A stretch of DNA of 64,000 nt from assembly GCA_017562135.1 (NCBI GenBank), contig QEYB01000921.1, positions 186,001 to 250,000 of the forward strand. The letters run 5' to 3'. Made by a program: the position numbers and the translations under genes. The notes beneath the pieces are model-generated. The model made no database searches, was not told where the DNA came from, and was given only the letters and a program-made list of their open reading frames with translations. Position 1 is the first letter of the stretch. Each line of letters opens with the position of its first letter. This document shows positions 52,056-64,000 of the stretch, in pieces. This DNA comes from Dipylidium caninum. Its lineage: Eukaryota > Platyhelminthes > Cestoda > Cyclophyllidea > Dipylidiidae.

Positions 52056-55000
52056 ATCAAGTATCCTTTCATGCACCAGTCGCTAAGGCGTAAGAGTGGA
52101 CAAAAGTTTTCTAACAGCACTAATTTTTCTCTATGTCAGTCAATCGTGGATGATGCTTCAAAGTCTCGTAATTGCCGGCGTTGAGTGGTCGAATTATTGG
52201 TGCTCGAGTTTCTAACCCTTGAAAAATCTAGGAATGAACTATGTTGAGCTATTCGATCAGTGGCTCTGGGATGTATGCTGAATTCAAATACCACCTTTAA
52301 AGACATCTAAACTTGGCAGTTATAGGTTCAAATTTACACCCTGAGGCCCTTTACGTCCGGTTTGAAATACAGGCAGAAGTCCTGCGTCTACTGATGCCTG
52401 AGAAACTTCGCCACTGGAGTCTTTAGTTTTTCTATGGTTTCATTGGAATGCAGGTTCTGCTTGGTAGCTCAAGCTAGTGGAAGTGAAGCTTTGAGATTAA
52501 GTTTCTACCTGACGTGTCGAGATCTTCAACTGATATGGTCGGGAGGGTTGAACTCCTGGCAGGCGGCGGTCGGGTGCACCGCGTGTGAGGTAGCGACGGT
52601 GACACCCGTACTGACAAGAGATGAGTAAGGTAAAAATTTGTCTGCAGGCGTGGGGAGCACAACTGATGCGTAAATTCGTCGAAAAAAAATTGGAGGGCAA
52701 TTTCATCGAATGCAGTCTGCTGAGATATTTTGGTTTTTTTCTTATCAACTTTTCACAATGGTTTCGTGTGAGTGAAGTGTGCTACCAGGAGCCATAAGCA
52801 CTTGAGATTACTTTTGTTGGGAGTTTATCCCATCAAACGATTTGTGAACTTACTGTCTCACTCTGAGTTTTAAAATCGTACAGCTTAACAGCTCACACTC
52901 TGGGTGACCTGGATGAAATGTACAGGACAGTGCAGTACTTTGGCGCTTGAGTCTGACAAACAGAATGGACTTGGCAATTACGGAAAGGGGATTTGAAGAA
53001 TCTCGAAAAGAATGAGAGGTAGGAGAAGATGCAACCTTTGGTTCGAGCTGAACTCCAGCCGGGAGCGACGGACGGACCAGAGCGCATTACCTCACCCGTA
53101 AAGGACGCTAAATACTGCGGGTAACATGGTAATCACTTGCCGTAATAAAATTACTATGCTGTCGTCCACTAAAGGTTGAAAAGCCTAAAACACCAAGGCA
53201 GCCATTGACACTTGATTGTGGAGAGAGCGAGAAAATGGTTGTGTGGGTGAAAGACAGGGAGATTGACTCCTCATCTGACAAGGGGGGGGGAGGGGGAGCA
53301 GCACTGGCCGACGAATTGGTGCGTACTTTGACAGCCGCGGTGTGACGTCCGTGGGATGGCACATCCACGGGGCTTTTATCAGGCCGAGTAAGTGGAGGTG
53401 GAGGTATGCGTGGGTGACAGCGGTCATCGGTGCTTTGAAGGAAAGCCTTCGCCCCCTAATTTGATCCATTACAGCCTGGGAGCAGACTACTGCCTCCGCG
53501 TGCCTTTGCTCGTAATTTAGCCCCATTTCGTCTGTTTACAAGCCCAGTGGGATGAAGGAATTTAAGGATTTTTTTGCCCTACAAACCACTTTCCCAATTC
53601 TCAAGAGAAAACGCTAAATTTCATCACAGTTGGCTGAGATAAGTGTTTAGGAGTAGGGGGCGGAGGAGGAGGACTGGCGGGGCGGGGTGGGGTGGTCTCC
53701 AAGGTGTTCCAGCATGTCTTTTCATTACCACCAGCATGCGACGTCGAGGCGGATATTCACTTCCTGCAGGGAAAAATGAGCATGTGTAACAAACAGTCCA
53801 ATTTGGCCATCGTCGGGCCTTGTCCGCTTAAACCGTGACTCCATCGTGCTCTGGAAAGGCACCGATTACTTTTCCACCCTGTAGTCTGCGTTAGGACTGA
53901 GGCGAGGCCATCGTCAGCATTATCTGAAGAGAGTACAAAGTTTTTTTTATTTAAAGATCTCAGCGGTCATTCAGTATGTGGAGATCAACTGCCTCCCCGT
54001 TTTAACCAGCATTTCTCTCTGTCAGACTGCGTAGACGGGAAAGGCCTGACGGGGAAAGGGGGGGGGGGAGGGGGGCCGCGGGGATATAGGGCCGCAAAGC
54101 TCATGCTTTTCAGACCCGCAGGGGTGAAAATTTTCCGTGGTACCCTTCCACTTCTGTTGCGAGATGCACTGGCGCTCGTCTTCTCTGGGCGAGGCTAAAC
54201 CCAGTCTTGAGTGATCGGTCCAAAGTGAGGGGGCTGCAGCCCGCTCCAGTTGTTTATTCTGACAAGAAATGCAAGGGACGAGGGCGACAGAAGTGGGGCA
54301 AAGTGGAATTTGCTGGAGAGAGAGGAGACTGAGAGGTGGGCTGAAAGCCCACAAGCCACATGGAGGCGTTTTCAGTTGAAGTGAAAGGAATGCGTTGCCA
54401 CCTCCCCCATAAACACATGCCCTATTGGTGAGTTTATTATTCCCACATTACGAACCACCTTACAACCGGTACCGGAACATTTTTCACACGGGCCGCGGTT
54501 TAGCGTCCGCCGACTTCCGCTGAGCTCGCAGAAAAGCCACCGGGCCTAAAGGCAAGTAGGTGTGCGTCGGGAAAACCCCCGTTCTCCACTCTCCGCCGCT
54601 CACCTGCCTGTGGAGGACATGAGGAGTAATAAAAGACGATCAGGTGAAATGGGAAAGTTTCAGTTGTGGGGCAATTAATGGTGCGCCTCACGCAACCGCC
54701 GCGGCAAACAGTACATAACTCGTTGGGATATTTGCGGAACATAAACGCAAAGAAGGGTAACATTTCAAACCTTCTCCTGAAACACAGTAAAAAAGGGAAG
54801 ACTGCTGCGCCATGTAGAGGTGGTGAAGTTTCCGAAGGAAGACCTCGAGGATTGAAGCTGCCTCCTTCTGCACTCACAGGACACTTGGGAATGCTTCGTC
54901 GGATGAAGGCGTTTTAAATTACTCCAGTCGCAAATATTCCAGCCAGGAGGTTGTGTTTTGCTTTACACTTCTACGTGTAAAACACAAAAGATGCCAAAGC

Positions 55001-57839
55001 TTGACTGTGTTGACGTCTATTGCACGCTGATCTGCCCACATTTTCCTCCTTCAGGGGGATTTCGTCGACGGTGGGAGCGGTCTTTTAGGCAATTTGAGTT
55101 TTTGAAGCCAATTTAGTAAATGAACAATCCGGTTGCCAGACGTCACCCTAGTAACGCTTCTCTTGTCATTCTTTCAGAAATACATCAAAGTAGTCAACGC
55201 CCCCCCGCCGCTTCCCCCCCCTCACCAAAGCGCAATTGGCGCAGGGGGCGGTCGGGAAGGTGGCAGGCACCACTTGCGGCTTGTGCCGTCGACGTCCTTG
55301 AGGATGCAACTAAATAACATCCAAAATAATAAATTTGAACAAAGTAGTTCAGATGTTCGGTGCCTTCAAGGTGGCCACGCCTTACCATTGTGGCCGAAAC
55401 AGGGGATGCATTTGTCTTTTCCCCAAATGCAACCCCACAGACAGTAGGGAATAATTTTTGAAGTTCCTATAATGGTCCAATGCCTCACGGGAGTTAAGGA
55501 AACAGGGTGGGGGCAGGGGGGAGGTGGGGGGCAGCTTCTGTCATGCCGAGTAATTTCGGTCCAAGAAGCCTGAGAATCGTCAATGCACGCCCGACTGAAA
55601 ACACGATCCAAAAATAAAATAATTGTCGCCATGGGAGAGGCAAGACTCAAGTGAAGCGTTCGAGGAGTTCTTTGGCCCAAAGAGGAGGCTCGACAGGAAG
55701 GGCTTTGACTGCCTCCAATCAGCCCAAAATGGCGTTATAGCCGAAGAAGGCATAGCGCGGCGTCTCGAGGGGCTGGGGAGGAGGTTTCGGAAATTGGATA
55801 CAATTAAAACAACAGAGCAGGCGAGTCGTAAGCGTAAAAGTGGAGGAAACAATTGGAGAATGAGTTTCAGCAGTGGATGTTGGAAGTTTGGCGTTAACCT
55901 GACGGGCTGAGAGAGTCTTAGGGATTAAAATGGAAGTGGGGGACTCGTGGCAGAAGTAGGATGGACCAGTCCTCCGGGCGCTGGCCTGCCGTGGCTCACC
56001 ACTCAGGGGCTGGTGGAAGCCCTACGAAGCCGACGCGAAGATTTCTGGACCGGCGCGCGTTGTCCCTCGATTCCTCCAGGCCTGAGGTGGTATTCCACGG
56101 CCCGTGTGAGCAAAAGCGCAACGAAATCCGTCGTAGTTTGTGTACGCATCGCTTGTCATAAACTCAGCAAGGCTAACTGATCCGCGTTCACTGTTCTGTT
56201 TACACAGCCACCCTTAAATGGACATGAAGTGTTCCGAGAGCCGAATGAGCCCGTTTTTGGGAAGACCAGTACGACCGATGGCGGTACCAGGGATGAACGC
56301 TGCCTTTTTCTTTCTGATTTTGGCAGTCGATGTGTCAGTGTAAGATTCCGCTGTCCTTTCCAATTGCATGACGTCTTGCCAGAAATGATTGCTCAAAGGG
56401 GACGATGGCGAGAGTAAGTGGAATCCGTTTTTTTTATTTCCGAGAGTTCAGGGCATGCGACAAACTGGGTACCAACAAGAAAGTTGGAAATGCACTTGGA
56501 GTGGAGGAATTCCACTTTTGAGCAACAAGCTCCTAAAATGTAAACTAAACTCTCACATACAATCGTGATATAAATCCCACGGCAGATGTAAACGCGTATG
56601 GTTGCGAGGAAACGGCGTCTTTGACAGAGGAAAGAGCTTTTTTTGACAAAAAGCATGCTGTTACGGGCTCTCAAACATCGCCTGGGGCCCACAGGGACTC
56701 GAGAAGCGCCTCAGCCCCGATGTGACCACCAGAGAGGTGGACCACTCGTCACTTCAACCAGGTTGGGCTGTCAATGAAGAAACCTAAAGCCGAAAATTTG
56801 CTGCAGCGGTTATTAACCCGCCTTGTCGAATTACAACTTCACTTCGGCGGGTTGGGGGGGGGATGCTTTTGACAAAGTGGACGGTTTATAAGGGACTGGA
56901 AAATCATCAGGGACATGAGATTGGCTGAGGGATGTGCCATTCCGCGACTCTGTGGGGCCGACAGCGGCGCTGCGTTCACAAGGTACTTTATGTTGGGTGT
57001 TGTTAACCGAAACATGTTCCAACCGCTGCGGGATAATGTTCCTTTTAACCTCTGACAGAAGAGTTTCGGCGGCGCTCTGTCTGGAGCTCGTTCCTTCCGC
57101 TCTGCATTTTGCGAGCTTTGTGTGTGTGTGCATCCCATTGAAAACCATAAATAGCCAAAAAATGGGCAAAAATGTCCTCCTTTACACGTAGACCCGTAGA
57201 GCCCTGGTTTATTAGTGCCAAAAGCGTTGGATTAACGTGAATTTTCCTCCTTCCTCTCATTGGATCGGCCCCAACGCCTGCGCTGCGCGCCTGGTTGCCT
57301 TCTGAGGGCGCCGGAGGGTGTGTTGCGACGACATATATTGCTCGCCTTCGTTCCTTCGGCAGTGGGCGCTGCAAGACCCGCGACGTCGGAGCTGCTAACG
57401 GAAATATGGTGAATGTGTGAGGAAAAATGTTTGTCATCACACACGCCTGAATGATCTCCGCCAGCGTCAGTGCGAAGGGAGGGGCATTAAGGCAGTGGGT
57501 TCGATGGGACGGGAGCCACAGTCACGCTTCCCATGTCGGACGGAAGAGACAGGCGGCTCGGGGGTCGCCGGGTCGGCTGCCCACCGCGAGGGCCACGCAA
57601 TGCCACTGTTGGCGGCGGAATCGCAGACGCGACGAGAGGCCACGAAGTGAGTGTGCCTCCTCCACTGCGGTGACAACACAGTTTTTTGCTGTTTCTGTCC
57701 ACAGATGCATTTTGCACTTTTGTGTTTCGCTGCCAATTTCAAAATACTTAATTCATACTTATCGTATTGCTTGGACATTTGCCTTGCAATCAGTAAATAA
57801 TTATATTAATCATCCCAATTTAAAATAAACAAAAGAGGT
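52056..57839. other. Gene-free stretch downstream of the helicase
   Basis: About 5.8 kb in which I recognise no gene or RNA. It contains several G or C homopolymer-rich patches (near 53282, 54057-54075 and 55200-55220). Open stretches on both strands have biased, low-complexity translations typical of non-coding GC-rich sequence. Confidence 0.5.
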
Positions 57840-58475
57840 TGCACATCGGACGGAAGGGCAAGAAGTTGTCCGACTTTAAAGGAAGTGGAGTCTTGAAAGG
57901 AAGGCAGTGTCGTCAAAATTGGTTTGCCAGGTTACCTTCTGGTGATTTTTCGTTGAAAAATGCCCGCCGACGTGGCCGTCCGTCCAGTTGCCGTCGACGA
58001 GACCCACACCGGTCAGGACCGGTTTCGATTCAGGTAGACGCGGCCCAGACGACAGTGGGAGCGGCGACTCGCCGAAGAGGCGTTGTGTTGTCAGTCGGGT
58101 GGGGCTGTAAAATGGAACGCCGCACTGTGGACTTTTGCCAAACAACCGAACGGTCACCTCGAACGGGTGTGTCCACCGACTCGCCAAGCCGAGAGGTGCA
58201 ACTCGAGCCGAGCGACCAAAGGCGGCAGATCGTCACAAGCGTCTTCTTGCCACCATGGCGATGCGAGGGCCCCACACACCTCCGGTCGCTCGACAAGGGT
58301 TGCTGACTGTCCGTCGAGGCATCCGTCTGCCGCCTTCCGCCTTCCGCCTTCACACCACCGTGCACATTCGGTCTTTCCCTGCGGAACTCCTTAAATGGCG
58401 AAATTTTCACCGGTGCTAATGATGCCAACTCAAAGTTAAATTGTTTTTGGTAGCGAAGATTACAAATGTGTTGAA
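57840..58475 (+). mobile_element. Mariner-family relic, internally deleted copy 2
   Basis: Inverted relative to copy 1 at 37714-38630. The N-terminal block (GRQCRQNWFARLPSGDFSLK) is identical in protein and nearly identical in DNA to copy 1, and the later block (RRRGVVLSVGWGCK, VDFCQTTE, TDSPSRE) is close. Between them, roughly 110 codons present in copy 1 are missing, including the second HTH and the first catalytic region. A DARAPHTS-like piece and a weak C-terminal remnant follow before similarity fades near 58475. It cannot encode an active transposase. Such internally deleted copies are common for mariner elements. Confidence 0.78.
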
Positions 58476-59955
58476 CACGGAGTGGTGACACTGCCCGAAC
58501 GACGGCGAAAGGTGGTCGGCAGAAGAGCGGCGGTGCCCAATTAAATGAAGTCCTACTTTTCGGCAAAATCTCTGAATATCAACTCTTGCCTAAAATCCAC
58601 ACTCGCTCAGCTGCCAACCCACTTGAAAGGACAAACTCAGTGGACTTTATTCCAAAAATAAAATTGGAGGTTTGGCCAAAAATCATCCGATGCTTTATCC
58701 TGAAGAATTGTTGACTCCGAGCCTGTGACTCGGAGAATGAGGGAGAGGGAATTTAAGATGGCATTAATGACAGCAGCTCGTTGAGAAAACACGGCCAAGG
58801 CGGGTGGATAAATTTAAGGTTTAAAATTAAAGAGCAAATGGCCAACTGCCCCGTCAGGAGGTTACGGATAGCGAGGCAAAATGCCCTCGGCCGTTATGCC
58901 AGTCCTCTTCTAATTTAAGGGGAAGCAGTTGAGCTTTGAACAGGGGAACTTTTGCAGGGAAGAGCCAGAACTCAGTCCTCTCCTTGTTTGGGGCGACATG
59001 AGGTCGAATGGAGGCTCTTCGCCCCCGCCCTCTCTGGCCCTCGCGGTTGTCGCTGCACCGGAGGAGGCCTCCAGGACCGCAGACCAGAGAAGTGGCCGGC
59101 CAGACAGCGCGGCGAGGGTCCGGCCGACAGCCACAGCCACGGTGACGGTTGGAGCCCCGAAGGAGCCGGTGTGCACCGCGTCCATTTTTGTCTCTGGACA
59201 GAGAACTGAAGTAGGCTGTGATGTACGAAGTGTTGGACATTTAACACTCCGTCTCGCCCGAGAAGAATGACCGACGAGGGGTCCCGAAGAACGTCCCGCC
59301 GTTGGTCAGTAGACGCCAGTTTCTATAAAATGAGCCGATTTTCTCTCGAGTGCCTACCAATGTGGGTAGACCGTTTGGGCCGACAGACCTCCACGTGTGG
59401 AGACGAAGAACGTTGTTTAACTCAAGCGGAAGAACTGATGTTGTTGTGGAAGGCATCGCCTTTTGCTGCCTAATCGTTCGTTAAAATTTACTGATTTGTT
59501 AAACCAAACCCCGGAGAATGCAAATGGATGACAGTTGGAGTTGATCTACCACTTGGTCATTTTCCTATCTAACGGAAAAAGAAGACGGCAGTCAGGAAAG
59601 TCCTGCCGTACAGTCCTGGGTGTGAATATTTCACGGGGCACCAGTGTGGCCACCGCGGGTTGACGCACCTTCAGTATTTGGCCACCAAAACCCAGCTGTG
59701 AAGGAGGAAAACCAATGTGAAGTCGTGACACCAACTCGTCTCAGGAGCCCTTAACCAGTCGCCTTTTCCACATGCACAGACAAAAAAATGGATTACTTGG
59801 GAACACAAATCGGACGGAGTGGAGAGAGAGAGAGGAGACAACGAATAAATCATTGTGTTGTCGAAAAGATTTAAAAGTGCCCTCTTGGGAATTCGACTGA
59901 CGGAGCAGTCCGGCCCAGATCTGTGAAGTTTGGCAACGAAAATACGGATCGTCTG
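58476..59955. other. Gene-free stretch between mariner copy 2 and RS-exon copy
   Basis: GC-rich sequence with no recognised coding or RNA feature. Confidence 0.5.
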
Positions 59956-60505
59956 TCAGGCGGTCCTTACTACTCTTGGAGCGGGAACGATCAACCGACC
60001 GGGTATGGTTTCTTGACCTCAGTCTGTCACCGTTCACCGTCCCCGATTGATCTGACAGACGACTGTGGGAGCTGGATCTTCGACGATGTCGGTCCCTTGT
60101 TGCGCGAGCTCTACGAGATCCCGAGTATTTCCGTGGAGTTGACGATCGCAAATGGTACTCCGAGTGTTTGTTTGAAGTCCTCGACCGAGACCGATGACGA
60201 GTACCGTTATGGTAAATTCTTCTTCGTTTGCGCTCAACAACAGAGGACCGACGCGATTCGGACCGGCGTCTGCGTTGCCGCTTTCCATGGTGTCGTGGTG
60301 ATCGACTGGAAGACGAACGACTTCTGGAAGTGGAAGTACTGCGCCGACGCTGCCTACGATGCTTCCTCCTCCTGTCTTTGGAACTCGTAGACCTAGATCC
60401 TCTGCGAGAACCATCGATACTTCCGTCGCGTCGTATTTCGGACCTACTCCGCGAACGGCGACGATTTCGAGTCCTTGAGAGAGAGCGGGAAGAAGACTTC
60501 CTCCA
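59956..60505 (-). pseudogene. Inverted partial copy of the helicase RS-tail exon
   Basis: A minus-strand segment nearly identical to about 50975-51535 in the last exon of the DEAD-box helicase at 48851-51914. It encodes the same Arg/Ser text (for example SLSRTRNRRRSRSRSEIRRD and RRARATRDRHRRRSSSHSR). Similarity stops abruptly at both ends, inside the exon, so no intron or helicase core was carried along. Compared with the parent it has a 9-base deletion near its start, a -1 and a +1 change about ten bases apart (TPW becomes HHG), and a -1 change where the parent has its frameshift. The whole copy therefore stays in one frame, which is open from about 60823 to 59741. No promoter, start or splice context is evident, so I treat it as a duplicated exon fragment; an exon of an unrecognised gene is possible. 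Confidence 0.85.
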
Positions 60506-63500
60506 ACTCACACGGAGGCAAGACAGCAACTGTGCAGAAGACAGTGTGGCGCCTGCCAGTCGCTCGTAGGGAGGACGAAGACGGTAAAATGATTTCAAAA
60601 CGATGCAATCCGAAGTGAGACAGGTCATCCCTTCTTGCACCCCCGGGTTCATTTCAGGCGAAGTACTTGAAAAAAATGTTTTCGTAATTTTCTCTCCCCC
60701 CCCTCCCCACCCGGTGACATGAGGAGCACAGGAGCGATCTTCCAGTTGCCAAATCCCAATGAACGAGGGGTGAAAGATTTTGGGAAAAGTGGAAAGAAGG
60801 AAGGGAAAAAGCAGGCGTCTCATGAATAAATCTCTCAGTTTGCCCCTTCATGTGCGCGTCCACTCATGATGACCAATTAAAAAGCTCTTGCGGCTTCGGC
60901 TCCGGTGATTGGATCCTTGAGGAGGGGAATGGGCATGGAACGGCACAGCCCCGCTCAATCACCCCACGGGACTGGGTGAAAACATCATTATGGAGCTTAA
61001 ACACGCCGGGATTTACCTGTAACACAACCACGTACGTCGAAAGCCTTTTATGCATTCACCATCCAATCTGCCTCCTCATCATAGCGTAATTATTTTTCGA
61101 GAGTCTGCCTCGCCTCGGGCAACTGACTTAGCGCAGAGCCATGCACACATTCTCTCTTCACCGAGGTACGGCAGAGGGAAGTGCCTCCTCGTGTGACCGT
61201 GGTGTGGCAGCTCTCGTGCAGCCTGCGTGCTGGGAAGGGAGCCGGCACAGAGGCGCCGACTGCCCACTGGCACACTCGGTCACAGTTCCGAGCGGTTGTG
61301 CGACAGCGCGTGGCCACTCGTCCACCCGTCCACTTGTGTTGGGGTCAGGCAAAGCGGCAAAAGTGGCCGGTTTGGGGCAGAATCACGCCCTGCAGGTGGT
61401 GCCTCGAGCGCCTCACTCGCCTGCCGCCTTCGCAGAGCGAGAGCGTGATCTGCCGCATCCGACGCGTTTGAGAATGAGCCTAAACCACCCACCCACCTCC
61501 TCCCCCGCCCCCAGAATTTTTTACGTGACGTTTAATGGAAATATATTGCCTGAAGTGTGTTCAGAGAGTTGAACACTTCCGAGAAATTATTTCTACCGCA
61601 TCAATTGCCGCCAAGCATTGAAATTAACATTTCACTTTGCCATGCTAGCGCGATTGAGGGAGAAGAAGAAGTGAAAGGTTGTGGTAAGTTGACCTGCCCT
61701 TTCTGTTCATGAAGAGTCTTCTTGCAAGTGAAGGTCGTTTTTCACACCTCTTCCACCACCCTAAAGGCGTCACTGTGTTCAGCACCGGTCTTTGGGAGGC
61801 AGAACACATGGGAAATGGGATCCAAGTGGAGTAGAAGCTTCCAACCCTGGGTACGTGACATTTCTGACGCGGCGCAGACAGAAGCGGTGGTAGGGGACTG
61901 AAACCGCGACTCAGGTCAGGCCAATTTGGCCTCCTGCTAAACCAGGGCGTCAGGGATTTTTAAGGGGAGCGCAAGATTAAAAAGGATTTCACTGGCAGAT
62001 GCCTTTCGCCTTACAGGCGCAGAGCAACAGTCTTTTCGCAGACCCGTCTCTTCTTCGTCCTCCACATAATGCAACCATCACAAGCATGTCAGTCGAAGAA
62101 GAAGAAGGTGGTGGCCGACACGCCTGCGACAAAGCCTTAAATGAGCCCACGGATAGTCGGCATGACATTGTGCAATCTGCGGAGTCTGAGACTACGAGGC
62201 AAATTAAGACTCTGTCGATAGAAACGTCAAATCACAAAATGAGGAAAGACTGACTGCGTGTTTTGGTGCATTATGGAGATGTCCATGCATGGACAATTTT
62301 GATTGATGAGGTACAAAAGAGGAAAGAACGAAGTAGACGTTTTTCACCGTCGCCTCTCCATTTATTTTCTATTAATAGCCTCAGTTGCTCCTTTGAATGG
62401 GATAATGCGTCTGTCCTCGGTAGGCGGATTCCCGGGTAAGACTGCAGCACCGGCTAAATAACGGCAAGGAACCGGGCGTGAAAGCGGATCCATCGTTCGA
62501 AGTGACCAGTTACTTTTAGACCTGAAATAGCCAGTCGGGCGTGTGCACGATCCACCTTACTCCCCGTCTTAAAGTAGCCCACGGGAGAATTTTGAAAGAG
62601 GACCACAGGAAGAGCGGAATTCTATTTTGAACGGTTGGAGTTTTAATGCCCTACTGACGGGCATCCACTTATATTTGCCATGTCGGTAACAAAAATACGC
62701 TTCACGATGCAAACCCCCGAGGTTCTGTCCACGAGTCACCCATTTCGTGACGAGTTGCGTCGTCCTCGTCAGCGTCCCGGCCGCGGGGGCGGGTTTATCT
62801 CTCCCCATCTCTCCACCATCTGCGCATTAATGTCATTATCTTCGGCCGGAGGCAGGCCGAAGCAGATGCCTGAATGTCGACGCAGCCAGCCTTGAAGTTT
62901 GTGCTCACAAAGTCGAGACTTGAAAAAATGCGTTGCGAACGACTTCATTTCATTTCACGGAAGTCCAAACTTGCGGTTTGACTTACACCGAGGCGGTGCG
63001 CGCCAGTTGGGCTTGGGGACAATTACCGTGGCCATAAAGTGTTGTAAGAGGCAGACGTTTAGTCTGTTAAAGCGAATGGTGTGCAGACAGGGGTGGGGCA
63101 GACTCTTCTGGCTCGTCTGAGGTGTGAAATAATGCGACACTTCACTCAGTAAGAGTGAGATTAATGTGGTATAAACGCGGGGTAATTGACTATTACATCA
63201 CCTAAACTCCCCCAAGTCCTCGATTTCTTAAATCGCGCGGACAATAGCCTTGAGTGAGTGTTACCTTGAAAAAAGATTTGTCTCGTGAGAAAGGTTGAAA
63301 AAAATTAGTCTTCCGCAATTCTATTCCACTAAAACCCGTCGTGTTAGTCAAATTTAGCTTTTTTCCTTCATAAAATCGTTTTCTCTCTGTTGGTAAATCC
63401 AAATTAATGAGGCAATAGTGTTACGCACAAAAGGCAGATAAAACAGGACAGAATAATGCTGAAATGACCGTTTTAATTGTTAATTACATACAATGTAAAG

Positions 63501-64000
63501 GGGGCATAAGCGTTTGCCTAGCCAGAAGAAGCGACTGCTTGATGAAATGACTACTGCAGACACAAAACCAGGGTAACTCGGATTATTTTGACGGAGACTC
63601 GGTTGGCGAAAGGGAGGACGCTAAAGGCGCACGGCACGGAAGCATTCAAGGAAGAGTTCTATCAAAATTGCCTCACCTCGGCTGCATGAATGTTTGCTTC
63701 ACCTCGTAGGCTCACCTGCGTACTTCATTGCCGCGCCGTTGGTGGATGCATTGGAGCCCTGAAACTTCATCCTACTCTGTTTTTGCAACGAAACTGGGGT
63801 TTGCCTCGATGCCTTCCAGGAGCCTACTTCTGCCAGGTGGCGATTCAGTTGGACAGCTACATTAAACATTCATCTGTCCCCATCCAGCACTAAATCGTGT
63901 CCCCAAATTTGGGCAAACCTCGATCGGTTGATGTCCATGCTCTGTGTTGTCCAGGTTGAAGCGCTCAGGACCCTATAAAATTAGATCAAAGGGCGACACT
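60506..64000. other. Gene-free right end of the window
   Basis: About 3.5 kb without a gene, RNA or mobile element that I recognise on either strand. It contains small homopolymer runs, for example a C-rich patch near 60696-60710. Confidence 0.5.

Noticed and set aside
53030..53060. GGTTCGA motif resembling a tRNA B box
   Set aside because: No A box or cloverleaf could be drawn around it.
59923..60390. Plus-strand open frame opposite the RS-exon copy
   Set aside because: It is the reverse complement shadow of RS-coding DNA, matching the shadow frame over the parent exon.

Overview
This is a eukaryotic nuclear window. It holds six split protein genes, all recognisable metazoan families, with many GT-AG introns. 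Some introns are only 31-39 bases (1428-1460, 12286-12324, 12534-12567, 21406-21439, 48880-48910), while others exceed 2 kb. Very short introns near gene 5' ends together with long ones, a mariner-type transposon and the protein families point to a parasitic flatworm, most likely a tapeworm. That placement is inference; no sequence search was possible.

Layout: (1) 1289-3600, plus strand: glycogenin, the self-glucosylating primer of glycogen. (2) 3601-12057: about 8.5 kb without a recognised gene, with small repeats. (3) 12058-14003, plus strand: ALG1 beta-1,4-mannosyltransferase, complete in six exons. (4) 14612-22332, minus strand, tail to tail with ALG1: a KDM6/UTX-type histone H3K27 demethylase with TPR repeats, a JmjC domain and a zinc-binding C-terminus. 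Its third predicted iron ligand is Tyr instead of His, and the residue three before the first His ligand is Ile instead of Thr. (5) 23385-about 32854, minus strand: an eight-pass membrane protein resembling Drosophila Tincar, with long repeat-bearing introns. (6) 32.9-37.7 kb: no recognised gene. (7) 37714-38630, minus strand: a decayed mariner transposase. (8) 38890-47802, minus strand: O-GlcNAcase (GH84 catalytic domain plus acetyltransferase-like domain); 14 exons can be joined in phase, and only the last about 40 residues are not found. (9) 48851-51914, plus strand, head to head with O-GlcNAcase: a p68/DDX5-type DEAD-box helicase with an unusual C-terminal Arg/Ser tail interrupted by a +1 frameshift. 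(10) 52.1-64 kb: no recognised intact gene, but a second, internally deleted mariner relic (57840-58475, plus strand) and an inverted copy (59956-60505, minus strand) of part of the helicase RS-tail exon. That copy keeps one open frame where the parent gene is shifted.

Three genes handle nucleotide-sugar-linked chemistry (glycogenin with UDP-glucose, ALG1 with GDP-mannose, OGA with O-GlcNAc) and two act on chromatin or RNA. There is no sign that the window works as one system; the genes have separate transcription units on both strands. The most interesting signals are the altered KDM6 active site and the helicase tail with its in-frame inverted copy.
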